64,000 nt of DNA, taken from contig NZ_BIMD01000011.1 in NCBI RefSeq assembly GCF_004000905.1, positions 1 through 64,000 of the forward strand, written 5' to 3'. A model generated the notes under the pieces. It searched no databases. It saw nothing but the letters and a program-made list of their open reading frames with translations, and was not told where the DNA came from. The position numbers and the translations under genes were made by a program. Below, piece after piece: positions 34,280 to 42,859 of this stretch (positions are counted from its first letter, which is position 1; every line of letters begins with the position of its first letter). This DNA is from Paenibacillus humicus NBRC 102415 (lineage in GTDB: Bacteria; Bacillota; Bacilli; Paenibacillales; Paenibacillaceae).

Positions 34280-34750
34280 TTAAAAGGTCATCAACAACTG
34301 CTTGTAGTCCTCGTAAGCCAGCTTCCACTCCTCCATGCGGACTATCTTTCTCCCGTCCAGCAGGGCGGCGATGACATCGAGACAGACATGCCAGCCGGCC
34401 AGATCCTTGGGTGTATGGCCGGTCATCTCGCGGATGGTCTCGATCAAGACGAGGCGGCATCCGCCGGGTTCCGGATACAATTCGAAACGGACCCGGTCCT
34501 CGCCCCAAGCGTATTCAAGGACGGAATGCTCCCGAAGCTCGAGAATTTCGAGCTCCTTGAACGTGCCGTCCTGCATGTCGAACCGGATGCTTCCGCCTTC
34601 GCGAAGCTCTTCCACCCGCAGCTCCGGGAACCATTCCGCCAGCTTGTCGTTGACGGTGAGCGACGACCAGACTTTCTCTGCCGTGTGCTTCAGGCGTCGC
34701 TCGAAGCGGGCTTCGTAGCCATCCGCTACAGGGGTTAATGACGCCAACAT
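34280..34750 (-). CDS. SRPBCC / AHSA1-like domain protein
   Basis: 156 residues with the START/Bet v1-like fold of the AHSA1 family: FERRLKHTAEKVWSSLTV, WFPELRVEELREGG and WHVCLDVIAALLDG. Such proteins bind small hydrophobic ligands, and are very often cotranscribed with ArsR-type regulators, as here (the regulator ends 65 bases upstream). Specific function unknown. Confidence 0.87.
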   Translation of the reverse strand: MLASLTPVADGYEARFERRLKHTAEKVWSSLTVNDKLAEWFPELRVEELREGGSIRFDMQDGTFKELEILELREHSVLEYAWGEDRVRFELYPEPGGCRLVLIETIREMTGHTPKDLAGWHVCLDVIAALLDGRKIVRMEEWKLAYEDYKQLLMTF

Positions 34751-34815
34751 GATTGGACCTCCTCCTTGGGAATCAGGGCCGCTGCCCCGGGATCCCTGGT
34801 TTCACGCGGGCCGTT

Positions 34816-35130
34816 CTAGCGGTCCTCTTCGTCCATATGCTTCTCCAGTGCGTCCAGCTTGTCCGACCAGAACCGCCGATAAGGCTCGAACCAATGATCC
34901 AGCTCCTTCAATGGCTCCACGTTCAATCGATACCAATGGCTTTGCCCTTCTTTTCTTACCGAGACGAGCTCTGCTTCGCGCAATATCCGCAAATGCTTGG
35001 AGATTCCGGGCTGACTTAGCGACGATAAAGCAACCAGCTCTCCGACAGAGCGCTCCCGGACGCGCAGGGAGTCGAGAATTTTTCTGCGCTGGGGCTCGGC
35101 GAGCACTTCAAACAGCTTGTCCTCATTCAT
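34816..35130 (-). CDS. ArsR-family winged-helix transcriptional regulator
   Basis: 104 residues: EDKLFEVLAEPQRRKILDSL, then the recognition helix LSQPGISKHLRILREAELV and the wing VRKEGQSHWYRLN. No metal-binding Cys pair is present, so it belongs to the non-metal ArsR group that pairs with SRPBCC proteins. It probably represses this two-gene operon. Confidence 0.9.
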   Translation of the reverse strand: MNEDKLFEVLAEPQRRKILDSLRVRERSVGELVALSSLSQPGISKHLRILREAELVSVRKEGQSHWYRLNVEPLKELDHWFEPYRRFWSDKLDALEKHMDEEDR

Positions 35131-35273
35131 GGCTTATACATTACCTTTCAGTTATATTTCTGTCAAGGCATGAAAAGCAGCCGGCATACGGTGGTCTCCC
35201 TGCCAAACAATGCGCTATTTTCATCGGTCAGAAGGTCGTGTACCGTATAATTCCAAGTATGCTTTTTTGATAA

Positions 35274-35634
35274 CCCAACTTTATACCGGAAGGAGTCGAA
35301 TCATTCCCTGTCGAGCTGCTGCTCAACACCGATACATCCTCTTACAGCCCCTTCGTCAACGGCGAGCGCGTCACGGACAAAGGCTTCAACAATTCGGGAA
35401 TTTCCGCTTTGACGGACCTCCGGTTCGAAGTGAACGATGCGGACGGCATCTTCTACATCGACAACGCCAAGGTCGAGAAGCTGGGCTGGCCCCGGTTCCA
35501 ACGCTCATGCCTCCCTATGGCTGGCCTTGGGCTGACCTTCGCCACCCCATGGCGCCTCATCAAAAAGCCCAGAGTCCAGCCTCGGGGCTTATTCCTTTGG
35601 TGCGAATAAAGGAGGCCTTGCGGTGGAAATTTAA
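35274..35634 (+). pseudogene. degenerate fragment of a secreted carbohydrate-binding-type protein
   Basis: One frame has no start near a ribosome site but reads VELLLNTDTSSYSPFVNGER, then GISALTDLRFEVNDADGIFY and IDNAKVEKL, which looks like the beta-strand-rich end of a CBM-like module. Later, in another frame, GAYSFGANKGGLAVEI precedes a stop. At least one frameshift and a missing 5' part make this a gene remnant. The parent family is not identified. Confidence 0.5.
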
Positions 35635-35870
35635 TCCTTGGACTTGCGCCGGAGATTCCCGGTCCAACCGGCGTTCACAGAACCTAACTCGACGATGTCA
35701 GCGTTGAAGCGCCGGCTGGCTCATAAATTCCAGGTTCACGGCCCTGCATTTATGTTAAAATAGCTGTAGACAAGCATTGGCTGGTCCATTAGCCTTGCCA
35801 TTCTCATTTTGCCCTCGGGCTCCAATGAGGAGAAACCATCTACAGAAACAGGACACTAGGAGGAGTTACA

Positions 35871-36728
35871 ATGGCACTCGTTTCCATGAAGGACATGCTG
35901 AACAAAGCGCTTGCCGAGGGCTACGCCGTCGGCCAGTACAACATCAACAACCTGGAGTGGACGCAGGCGATCCTCGCTGCGGCACAGGAAGAGCAATCCC
36001 CGGTCATTCTCGGCGTATCCGAAGGCGCGGCCCGTTACATGGGCGGCTTCAAAGTCGTTACCGCCATCGTCGGCGCTCTGATCGACGAAATGAAAATCAC
36101 GGTTCCGGTTGCCATCCACCTCGACCACGGCTCCAGCTTCGACAAATGTAAAGAAGCCATCGATGCCGGCTTCACTTCCGTCATGATCGACGCTTCCCAC
36201 CATCCGTTCGACGAGAACGTCGAAACGACGAAGAAAGTCGTTGAATACGCGCACAGCAAAGGCGTTTCCGTTGAAGCCGAGCTCGGCACGGTCGGCGGCC
36301 AGGAAGACGACGTCGTTGCTGACGGCGTTATCTACGCAGATCCTAAAGAATGCTTCGAGCTGGTCAAGCTGACAGGCATCGACTGCCTGGCTCCTGCTCT
36401 GGGCTCCGTCCACGGCCCTTACAAAGGGGAGCCTAACCTCGGCTTCAAGGAAATGGCCGAGATCCGCGAGACGATCAAGCTTCCGCTCGTACTGCACGGC
36501 GGCACGGGCATCCCTACGAACGACATCAAGAAATCCATCTCCCTCGGAACGGCCAAGATCAACGTGAACACGGAGAACCAAATCTCCTTCACGAAAAAAG
36601 TCCGTGAAATCGTGACGGCTGACCATGAAGTCTACGATCCGCGCAAATTCCTGGCACCAGGACGCGACGCGATCAAAGCGACGGTCATCGGCAAAATGCG
36701 CGAGTTCGGTTCTTCGAACAAAGCGTAA
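35871..36728 (+). CDS. fbaA: class II fructose-1,6-bisphosphate aldolase
   Basis: 285 residues. Zinc-dependent cleavage of fructose 1,6-bisphosphate to glyceraldehyde 3-phosphate and dihydroxyacetone phosphate in glycolysis, and the reverse in gluconeogenesis. Motifs: [13 protein letters not shown] (zinc His and catalytic Asp), [26 protein letters not shown] and [18 protein letters not shown] precedes ATG 35871 by 9 bases. Codon use is more biased than in its neighbours (many GTT, CGC and AAA), as expected for a highly expressed enzyme. Own terminator. Confidence 0.96.
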   Translation: MALVSMKDMLNKALAEGYAVGQYNINNLEWTQAILAAAQEEQSPVILGVSEGAARYMGGFKVVTAIVGALIDEMKITVPVAIHLDHGSSFDKCKEAIDAGFTSVMIDASHHPFDENVETTKKVVEYAHSKGVSVEAELGTVGGQEDDVVADGVIYADPKECFELVKLTGIDCLAPALGSVHGPYKGEPNLGFKEMAEIRETIKLPLVLHGGTGIPTNDIKKSISLGTAKINVNTENQISFTKKVREIVTADHEVYDPRKFLAPGRDAIKATVIGKMREFGSSNKA

Positions 36729-36743
36729 GACGCCCGCAGGAAC

Positions 36744-36784
36744 GAAAAAGGCAGGAAGGACCTCGGTCCTTCCTGCCTTTTTTG
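36744..36784 (+). terminator. terminator of fbaA
   Basis: AAAGGCAGGAAGGA and TCCTTCCTGCCTTT form a perfect 14-bp stem followed by TTTT. Confidence 0.95.
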
Positions 36785-36968
36785 GCATGCCGTGCCCGGA
36801 AGTGAAGCTGATCCCAACACGACCGCTGTTTAAGGGCGGAAGAAGCAGGCTCTTGTCCGGTCATGGACTCTTGCCAGTCACCGGCTCCTTCGGCAGTCAT
36901 GTCCCCGCCGCCTCGATCGTACACTAGAACGAGGATGCTTGTACGAGACCGCTATCGGAGGGATGACG

Positions 36969-37337
36969 ATGAAAATTACATCCGGGGGAATGGAGGCCGT
37001 CTATTACGGCCGCGTATCCGCCTACGGCATGAGCCCGATTGAAATAACGCTGTCGGAAGAAAAGGACCCTCTGACGTTCCATTTCTGCATCGAGCACGAC
37101 CCGCAGCGGGACGACATCGCGACGGATATCCGGCTGATCCGCTACAACGAAGTCCGGATCGCCTGCATCAACTATCCGCGAGGCAAGCCGACCGGCAATG
37201 AGGATCTGATCCATCTGGGCGTACTGGACAGCCGCAGCCTGTCTCTGCGCTACGAGGTGACGATCCACTACGACTTGTCGGCCTGGGCGCTGGCCTTCAC
37301 GTTCTACTCCGGCAAGGGAGGTCCGGGAGATGAATAA
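36969..37337 (+). CDS. small conserved protein, DUF6864-like
   Basis: 122 residues, mostly beta-strand (MKITSGGMEAVYYGRVSAYG; IEITLSEEKDPLTFHFCI; YEVTIHYDLSAWALAFTFYS), no signal or membrane segment. GGAGGG lies 6 bases before ATG 36969. It overlaps the next gene by 8 bases, so the two are coupled. The DUF6864 label is from memory of the pattern and uncertain; function unknown. Confidence 0.7.
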   Translation: MKITSGGMEAVYYGRVSAYGMSPIEITLSEEKDPLTFHFCIEHDPQRDDIATDIRLIRYNEVRIACINYPRGKPTGNEDLIHLGVLDSRSLSLRYEVTIHYDLSAWALAFTFYSGKGGPGDE

Positions 37338-37644
37338 GCTCGAGATCCAGGATCCCAAGGTCGCCAGCAAAATCATCGCCGCCAACGCGGAGAGCGACAA
37401 AAGAAAAGCCGAGCTCGGCTTCCTCGGAAAATTTTTCGGCTCCGGCGAAAATGTCCGCCTCTATATCGTGGGCACGATCGCGCTGAGCGTCCTGCTCATC
37501 GCCCTCGTGTATACGCTGACGCCCGCTTCCTACCGGTCCGCCGACTTCGGGCTGAAGGAGATGTGGACGCTCGTCGTCCTTCCGGTCGAATCGACCATCA
37601 TCGGATATTTGATCGGATCGCGCTCCAAGGATTCCGGAGGATGA
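37330..37644 (+). CDS. small membrane protein, uncharacterised
   Basis: 104 residues with a charged N-terminal half and two membrane helices (about 43-64 and 80-96), ending in the cytoplasmic RSKDSGG. ATG overlaps the previous gene (ATGAATAA). Its stop is only 4 bases from the stop of the convergent SDR gene. It resembles small membrane partners of soluble DUF proteins; function unknown. Confidence 0.7.
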   Translation: MNKLEIQDPKVASKIIAANAESDKRKAELGFLGKFFGSGENVRLYIVGTIALSVLLIALVYTLTPASYRSADFGLKEMWTLVVLPVESTIIGYLIGSRSKDSGG

Positions 37645-37648
37645 GCCG

Positions 37649-38491
37649 TCACTTCAGCATCCGCAGCAGCAGCGCTTCATACCAGCGCCAGGGCAGCAGG
37701 GCGCGGCCCCAGACAGAGAGCCTCATGCCGCGCCCGGACAGGTAGCGCATCCGGGGCTTGGCCGTGCCGGCGATCGATGCGACAAGCCGGGCGACTGCGG
37801 CAGGATCCGGCGCGTTATCGGAAGTTTTGCGCGAATAAGCCAGAATCCTGTCCAGCATCCCTCGATATGGAGAGGCGTCGGAGACATGGACCGCATGGAA
37901 GCCCTTCTTCCAGATCTCTGTCCGGTAAGCTCCCGGCTCCACCAGCGAGACATCGATGCCGAAAGGCTTCATCTCCAATCTCAGCGCCTCGCTGAAGCCC
38001 TCCACGGCGAACTTGGACGTACTATAGGGCGCGTAGCCGGGAAGGGCGATCAGGCCGCTTACGCTGCTGATATTGACGATATGCCCGCAGCCCTGCCCGC
38101 GCATATGCGGCAGCACCGCTTGCGTGACGGCGATCAGGCCGAACACATTGGTTTCCATCTGCTCCCGCCAGGCCGCCATCGGCACCTCCTCGACGAAGCC
38201 TCCCGCCGCGTAGCCCGCGTTGTTGACCAGGACGTCGATTCTCCCATGCCTGCGCATGACATCCGCAACAGCCTCCCGGATCGCAGCCGGTTCCGTGACG
38301 TCCAGGCGGATCGTCTCCAGACGGTCCTGCACCGCTGCGCGTTCAGCCTCTGCGAGCAGCGTCCCGCTCTTGCCGGGATTCCGCATCGTCGCGATGACCT
38401 TAAATCCTCGCCTGGCCAATTCGACGGACGTGAGCAGCCCGAACCCGCTCGATGCCCCCGTAACCAGGGCGATTCTATCCCCTTGCTTCAT
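37649..38491 (-). CDS. short-chain dehydrogenase/reductase; last gene of the seven-gene cluster
   Basis: 280 residues. NAD(P) motif TGASSGFG, NNAGYAAGG, catalytic Ser in NISSVSG and YSTSK (Tyr/Lys). The SRGMRLSVWGRALLPWRWYE tail is typical of classical SDRs acting on bulky lipid-like or retinoid-like alcohols. It starts 26 bases after the upstream acyltransferase gene with a GGAGAGGAG site, so it is probably the last gene of the KAS III-led operon, reducing a ketone in that pathway. Confidence 0.88.
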   Translation of the reverse strand: MKQGDRIALVTGASSGFGLLTSVELARRGFKVIATMRNPGKSGTLLAEAERAAVQDRLETIRLDVTEPAAIREAVADVMRRHGRIDVLVNNAGYAAGGFVEEVPMAAWREQMETNVFGLIAVTQAVLPHMRGQGCGHIVNISSVSGLIALPGYAPYSTSKFAVEGFSEALRLEMKPFGIDVSLVEPGAYRTEIWKKGFHAVHVSDASPYRGMLDRILAYSRKTSDNAPDPAAVARLVASIAGTAKPRMRYLSGRGMRLSVWGRALLPWRWYEALLLRMLK

Positions 38492-38517
38492 CCCTCTCTC
38501 CTCTCCGCCCCGGCCAA

Positions 38518-39684
38518 TCAGAGCTTGTATTTCCGCAGCAGCGGGATCCCGATCCGGTTCAGCACAAGATGCAGGAACGACCAGCCGGCCCTCCGGTGCC
38601 AGGGCAGATGGGCATCATACACGGCGCTGTACTCGATGTCGGAGACAGCGCCGCGATTGCGCTTGAACTGAGCGGCCCCGGAGCTCTCATGCAGCAGATG
38701 CCCGCTCGAGCCGGCCGTCCGGATCAGGACCGCGGACAGCATCCGGTACAGGCCGAGCTCCTGCGGCAGCGAGGTGTCATAGCCGAATACAGGCGTCGTC
38801 ATGATCCCATTGCGGCAGAAATACCCCATGACCCCGTCGATCCGCCCCGTCTTCCGGCTCCGCAGCGCCTGGAAGCGGAGCAGCTTCTCCGTTCTTGCCA
38901 GCTCGAGAAACGCTTCCCCGAATTGGGGATTGTCGTACGAGTATTTCTCCAGATACAGCATTCGGTACAGTTCAGCAAGCCGCGGCATATCTGCGCTCTT
39001 CAGCTCGTCGTGATCCATGACCTCGTAGCCGCTCGATGCCAGCAGAGCGTAATCGCGCTTCACCAGCCAGCGGGCCTTGGCGTTCATCGCAGCCGGGTTC
39101 GACGGCTCCAAGAAATAGATCTGGCGGCTCGGAACAAGCCGGAAGCCCTCCTGCACGAGCGCGTCCAGCAGTTCCCCGTGGTTCGTGCGGTTCAAGGAGC
39201 GCAGCACGAGGCCGTAATCCGGGAAACGCTGCTTCAGCGTCTGCGCGACGGCCTTCAGCTGATCGGGAGAGCAGGACGGGTACAGGTTGGTGGACACCAT
39301 CCAATTGTTGATATGCGCCGTCCGGTTGAAGCGGCTCGCCTTCAGCAGACCGCCCATCACCGTCAGCAGCCCGGAGAGCAGCACGCGGGCCGCGCGGGAG
39401 CGGATCAGATGCAGCTCCTGCCGGGCGTAGCTGACATAATGCGTATAGGGCGAGCAGACATAGGAGTTGCCGTATTCCGCCTCGTTCAGCGTCACCGGCA
39501 GCACCTGCTTGCCCGCCTGGACGACATAGAGCCTCGTCCGGACATTCGGAATGAAGCCCTCCACCGACTGCTCCAGCATCGGCCGCAAAAATCGCTCCGC
39601 GTACCGGCCATCCTCTGTTTTCGGCCACGGGATCTTCTCTGCAGAATCCCGTTCATACAGCGTGATCTCCGCCGCTCTGCTCAA
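38518..39684 (-). CDS. GNAT-like acyltransferase of the seven-gene cluster
   Basis: 388 residues with no signal or membrane helix. The length and tandem half-repeats look like BioF2/GNAT-type acyltransferases: an N-terminal part with YVCSPYTHYVSYARQEL, and a C-terminal GNAT half with GYFCRNGIMTTPVFGYD and a LHESSGAAQFKRNRGAV motif. TTG 39684 has GGAGG 7 bases upstream and overlaps the previous gene by 32 bases. Probably moves an acyl group onto an amine in the cluster's product; inferred only. Confidence 0.72.
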   Translation of the reverse strand: MSRAAEITLYERDSAEKIPWPKTEDGRYAERFLRPMLEQSVEGFIPNVRTRLYVVQAGKQVLPVTLNEAEYGNSYVCSPYTHYVSYARQELHLIRSRAARVLLSGLLTVMGGLLKASRFNRTAHINNWMVSTNLYPSCSPDQLKAVAQTLKQRFPDYGLVLRSLNRTNHGELLDALVQEGFRLVPSRQIYFLEPSNPAAMNAKARWLVKRDYALLASSGYEVMDHDELKSADMPRLAELYRMLYLEKYSYDNPQFGEAFLELARTEKLLRFQALRSRKTGRIDGVMGYFCRNGIMTTPVFGYDTSLPQELGLYRMLSAVLIRTAGSSGHLLHESSGAAQFKRNRGAVSDIEYSAVYDAHLPWHRRAGWSFLHLVLNRIGIPLLRKYKL

Positions 39685-41008
39685 GCTCGAACCTCCTCTC
39701 TACCCGGCGCAGCTTGCGGTCTCCGGGAGCATGCCGATAAGCCGAGAAGGCTACATGGGGAGGCTGGCTGCCCGTCCGTTCGCCGAGCGCCCGCAACGCC
39801 TGCAGAATCGCCGACTGCGACGCTTCCCGGTGACGGTCGTCCACCTCTAGAGCCAGCTCCATCTCGCCCGGGGCATGCTGAACGGCGTGGTAGGCCGTCA
39901 CCTCGGAGGCTGCAGCCACGATCGCCCGGGTAATGAAATCGGGGAATATCAGCACCTGCCGGTCGCCGCTTACGGACGGAAAAGCAAACATATCGTCGCA
40001 GCGGCCTTCAATCCGCTCGATGGCCAGAAAGGGCGAGCCGCAAGGGCAAGGCTCCTGCCGCTCCGTCAGCAGATCGTTCAGCCGATAGCGGACAATCGGC
40101 TGTGTCAGGCGGGAGAAGTCGGTCAGGATCGGCACGAACTTCCCGGCCTCGCGGTCAACATATTCCTTTTGCATGCAGACGACATCCTCGTTGATATGCA
40201 GCGTGCCCTGGGCGCAGGTGGCGCCCAGGAAGCCCTCCGTGCACTGGTAGACCTGATGCAGCCGCTGACCGAAGGCCTTCTCGATGATTCCCTGGTCCAG
40301 GGGATCGAGCACCTCGGCTACGGACACGAGCTTGTCCGGACGGATCGACAGCCTTCCTTCCCGCTGCAGGTCCGCCAGCAGGCGCAGCATCGAGGCGGGA
40401 GCGACGAGCAGGCTCGGCTGCTGCTGCTGAAGGCGGGCGACGAGCTCCGCAATCGGGTCCAGCAGATCGTAGAAGCGGAATTCGATGTTCCGGCTGCCGA
40501 CGGAGCCGTACAGATTGCTGTCCGCCCTCAGAAAGAAGGCGATGCGGTGGCGGCCGAGCAGCGGTCCGGGCAGCACCTTGGCCAGCACCGTCCCCGCCCA
40601 CGCCAGCCGCTCCCTGCGGCTGACCAGGAACAGCCCCCGGCTTCCCGACGTGCCGGAGGAGAGGCCGACCGTCACTTCGCCGATCATCGGCGCGAATTCG
40701 CGCGTGCGCTCCGCCCTCAGCGCCAGCTCCATGGCGGTCTCCTTGCGGATCCCTGCCGTATTCAGCTCATCCAGGCGCTCCATGAACACGCCCTTGTCGA
40801 TGACGGGATACGACCGCCAGCCATCCGGCGAGCCGTCCCGCCACAGCTCCCGGTAAAAGGGAGAATGCTTGCGCACCTCGCGCAAATGCCGCCGGACCCG
40901 GCGCTCCTGCCAAGCCTCCAGCCGGCTCCGATCGCGCAGCATGACGTTCTTGAGATAATTCGTCTTGATGTAATGGCTCAGGATCAGCCAAGCATCCGGC
41001 AGCTTCAT
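39653..41008 (-). CDS. CoF/F390-synthetase-like adenylate-forming enzyme
   Basis: 451 residues. ANL-superfamily P-loop GLSSGTSGSRGLFLV, and a later YQCTEGFLGATC segment and YRLNDLL plus CPCGSPFLAIERIEGRCDD, the signature of phenylacetate-CoA-ligase/CapK/F390-synthetase proteins. It should activate a carboxylate as an acyl-AMP. ATG 41008 overlaps the hydrolase stop (ATGA) with GGAGGAG upstream. Within the cluster it probably activates the acid made or used by the KAS III enzyme. Confidence 0.82.
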   Translation of the reverse strand: MKLPDAWLILSHYIKTNYLKNVMLRDRSRLEAWQERRVRRHLREVRKHSPFYRELWRDGSPDGWRSYPVIDKGVFMERLDELNTAGIRKETAMELALRAERTREFAPMIGEVTVGLSSGTSGSRGLFLVSRRERLAWAGTVLAKVLPGPLLGRHRIAFFLRADSNLYGSVGSRNIEFRFYDLLDPIAELVARLQQQQPSLLVAPASMLRLLADLQREGRLSIRPDKLVSVAEVLDPLDQGIIEKAFGQRLHQVYQCTEGFLGATCAQGTLHINEDVVCMQKEYVDREAGKFVPILTDFSRLTQPIVRYRLNDLLTERQEPCPCGSPFLAIERIEGRCDDMFAFPSVSGDRQVLIFPDFITRAIVAAASEVTAYHAVQHAPGEMELALEVDDRHREASQSAILQALRALGERTGSQPPHVAFSAYRHAPGDRKLRRVERRFELEQSGGDHAV

Positions 41009-41871
41009 GAACCTTCTCCTCCTTGGACGTCCTTCTCCCAGATCTCGGGACAATGCGAAGGGATGATGCGCAGATCGGGCATCCGCCGCTGCAGCCGGAC
41101 AAGCCGGTCCAGGCTGTCGGCGTACGCCTTCCGGTCCGGCATGATGAGGCCGGCCAGGAGATGGGGCGGCCGGTTGCCGCGGATGGCCGCGCTCGACCAA
41201 GCCGCGTCCGCGCAGAGGAGATGATCGCTCTCCTCCGTCGACAGCAGCAGCCCGATCTGTCCGTCGGCATGGCCCGGCAGCGGCACGGCCAGCAGGCTGC
41301 CGTCGCCCAGCACGTCTGCGGCATCGGAAAACGGGTAGGCTTCCGGCAGCTTGACCTTCTTCCGGGGGTCGATGGCTTGCGAACGCTCAAGGAAATCGGC
41401 CGGCAGCAGACCCGGCAGGAAAGCGCGGCGGACGGCTGAAATTCCCCGCAAATGGCGCACCTTCTCGTACGCCTCGGCTTCATAATAGAATCGGGCATTC
41501 GGGAAATCCTTCAGCCCGGCGATATGATCGGCGTGGAAATGGGACACGATGATGCCGTTGACCTGCTCCGGCGCGATGCCTCTGGCAGTCAATTGCCGGG
41601 CAGCGCTCTCCTCGGCGCGGAAGACGACGGGCGTCGTCATCCGGTACAGCCGTGCGGGCAGCTTGTCCGTCTCCGTCAGGAACCGGGAGGCATAGCCGGT
41701 ATCCCACAGCAGAATGCCTGCATCCGGATGTTCGATGCAGGCGAACAGCGCCGGGATGCGGATGGCGCCCCTTCCGCCGCCGCGAATGGTGACCCATTCC
41801 GGGTGCTTGCAATAGCCGGCCGCATGCAGCGTCAGCTTGACCTTCTTGGTTGTCGGCAGCTTAACGTCCAT
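41005..41871 (-). CDS. metallo-beta-lactamase-fold hydrolase of the cluster
   Basis: 288 residues. Metal site SHFHADHIAGL (H111, H113, D115, H116), then PGHADGQIG, LLCADAAWS and IPSHCPEIW, all the expected ligands of the MBL fold. The closest pattern is the quorum-quenching lactonase/AttM-like group, so a lactone or thioester hydrolase is plausible. ATG 41871 overlaps the reductase stop by 11 bases. Cytosolic. Confidence 0.85.
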   Translation of the reverse strand: MDVKLPTTKKVKLTLHAAGYCKHPEWVTIRGGGRGAIRIPALFACIEHPDAGILLWDTGYASRFLTETDKLPARLYRMTTPVVFRAEESAARQLTARGIAPEQVNGIIVSHFHADHIAGLKDFPNARFYYEAEAYEKVRHLRGISAVRRAFLPGLLPADFLERSQAIDPRKKVKLPEAYPFSDAADVLGDGSLLAVPLPGHADGQIGLLLSTEESDHLLCADAAWSSAAIRGNRPPHLLAGLIMPDRKAYADSLDRLVRLQRRMPDLRIIPSHCPEIWEKDVQGGEGS

Positions 41872-42859
41872 GATCGCGCTCCTTCCACCACGCTGCAAAT
41901 GCAGCCAGTCCTTCGTCGATGCTTGCGCGCGGCTCGTAACCGAGCTCGCTCCGGGCCGCTCCGATATCCAGCGTCTGGCTGCGGCCGATCATGCCGGCCG
42001 TCGCCCGCGTCAGCATCGGCTCGCGGCCGCCGGGAACGGCAGCCGCTGCGAGCTCCATGAGCGCCGCCGCCGCGTAAGCGGCCGGGAACGGCAGCTTCTT
42101 GGCGCGCATCGGCTCGCCAAGCGCCCGGAACAGCCGCTCCGCCGCCTCCGCAAATGGAATCGGCTCCCCGTTTGTAATGTGATACACGCGCCCGGACAGA
42201 GATTCCGGAGCTTGCCGGGCGAGAAGCAGCGCGTCCACAGCATTGTCGACATAAGTCAGGTCGATCAAAGCCCGCCCGCCGCCGATCATCGGAAGCCGGC
42301 CGGCGGCGTTGGCCTGAATCAGCCGCGGCAGAATCGACGTGTCGCCGGGACCGAAAACAGCCCGAGGACGGAGAACGATCGCGGACAAGCCCGCTGCGGC
42401 GGCATCCAGCACCGCTTCCTCGGCCATCCGTTTCGTAGCGGCGTAAGGGCTCGCTTGGCGGGCCGGCAAACGGTCTGTCTCCCGCACGTTCAGGCGATGC
42501 GAAGAGCCGAAGCATACGCTTGGCGTCGACACATGGACAAGGCGCGCCGTGCCATGCCGTCTGCAGCCCGCGATTACATTCGCCGTGCCTTGGACATTCG
42601 TCTCCTGGAAATCCCGATACGGCCCCCAGGAAGCCGACAAAGCGCCGCAGTGGAACACCGCCTCCTGGCCGGCGCATGCCTGCATGACATGCCCGCTGTC
42701 CCGCAGGTCTCCCTTCAGATAGCGGATTCCCTCCTTCTTCAGCCTCGCGCCGGCCTCGTCGCTGCGGCCCATCGCCGTCACCTCCCAGCCGGCATCGCGA
42801 AGACGGGCAGCCAGGCGGCTCCCCAGAAATCCCGTCCCGCCCGTCACCAATGCCTTCAT
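41861..42859 (-). CDS. NAD(P)-dependent epimerase/dehydratase-family reductase, OleD-like
   Basis: 332 residues of the extended SDR / 3-beta-hydroxysteroid dehydrogenase type. NAD motif TGGTGFLG at 6-13; catalytic YAATK (Y139, K143); VRPRAVFGPGD-like segment and LTYVDNAVDALLLA. GWEVTAMGR, YLKGDLRD and the overall layout resemble OleD, which reduces 2-alkyl-3-ketoacids made by the OleA thiolase in olefin/beta-lactone pathways. Overlaps the ATP-grasp gene by 4 bases. Confidence 0.85.
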   Translation of the reverse strand: MKALVTGGTGFLGSRLAARLRDAGWEVTAMGRSDEAGARLKKEGIRYLKGDLRDSGHVMQACAGQEAVFHCGALSASWGPYRDFQETNVQGTANVIAGCRRHGTARLVHVSTPSVCFGSSHRLNVRETDRLPARQASPYAATKRMAEEAVLDAAAAGLSAIVLRPRAVFGPGDTSILPRLIQANAAGRLPMIGGGRALIDLTYVDNAVDALLLARQAPESLSGRVYHITNGEPIPFAEAAERLFRALGEPMRAKKLPFPAAYAAAALMELAAAAVPGGREPMLTRATAGMIGRSQTLDIGAARSELGYEPRASIDEGLAAFAAWWKERDHGR

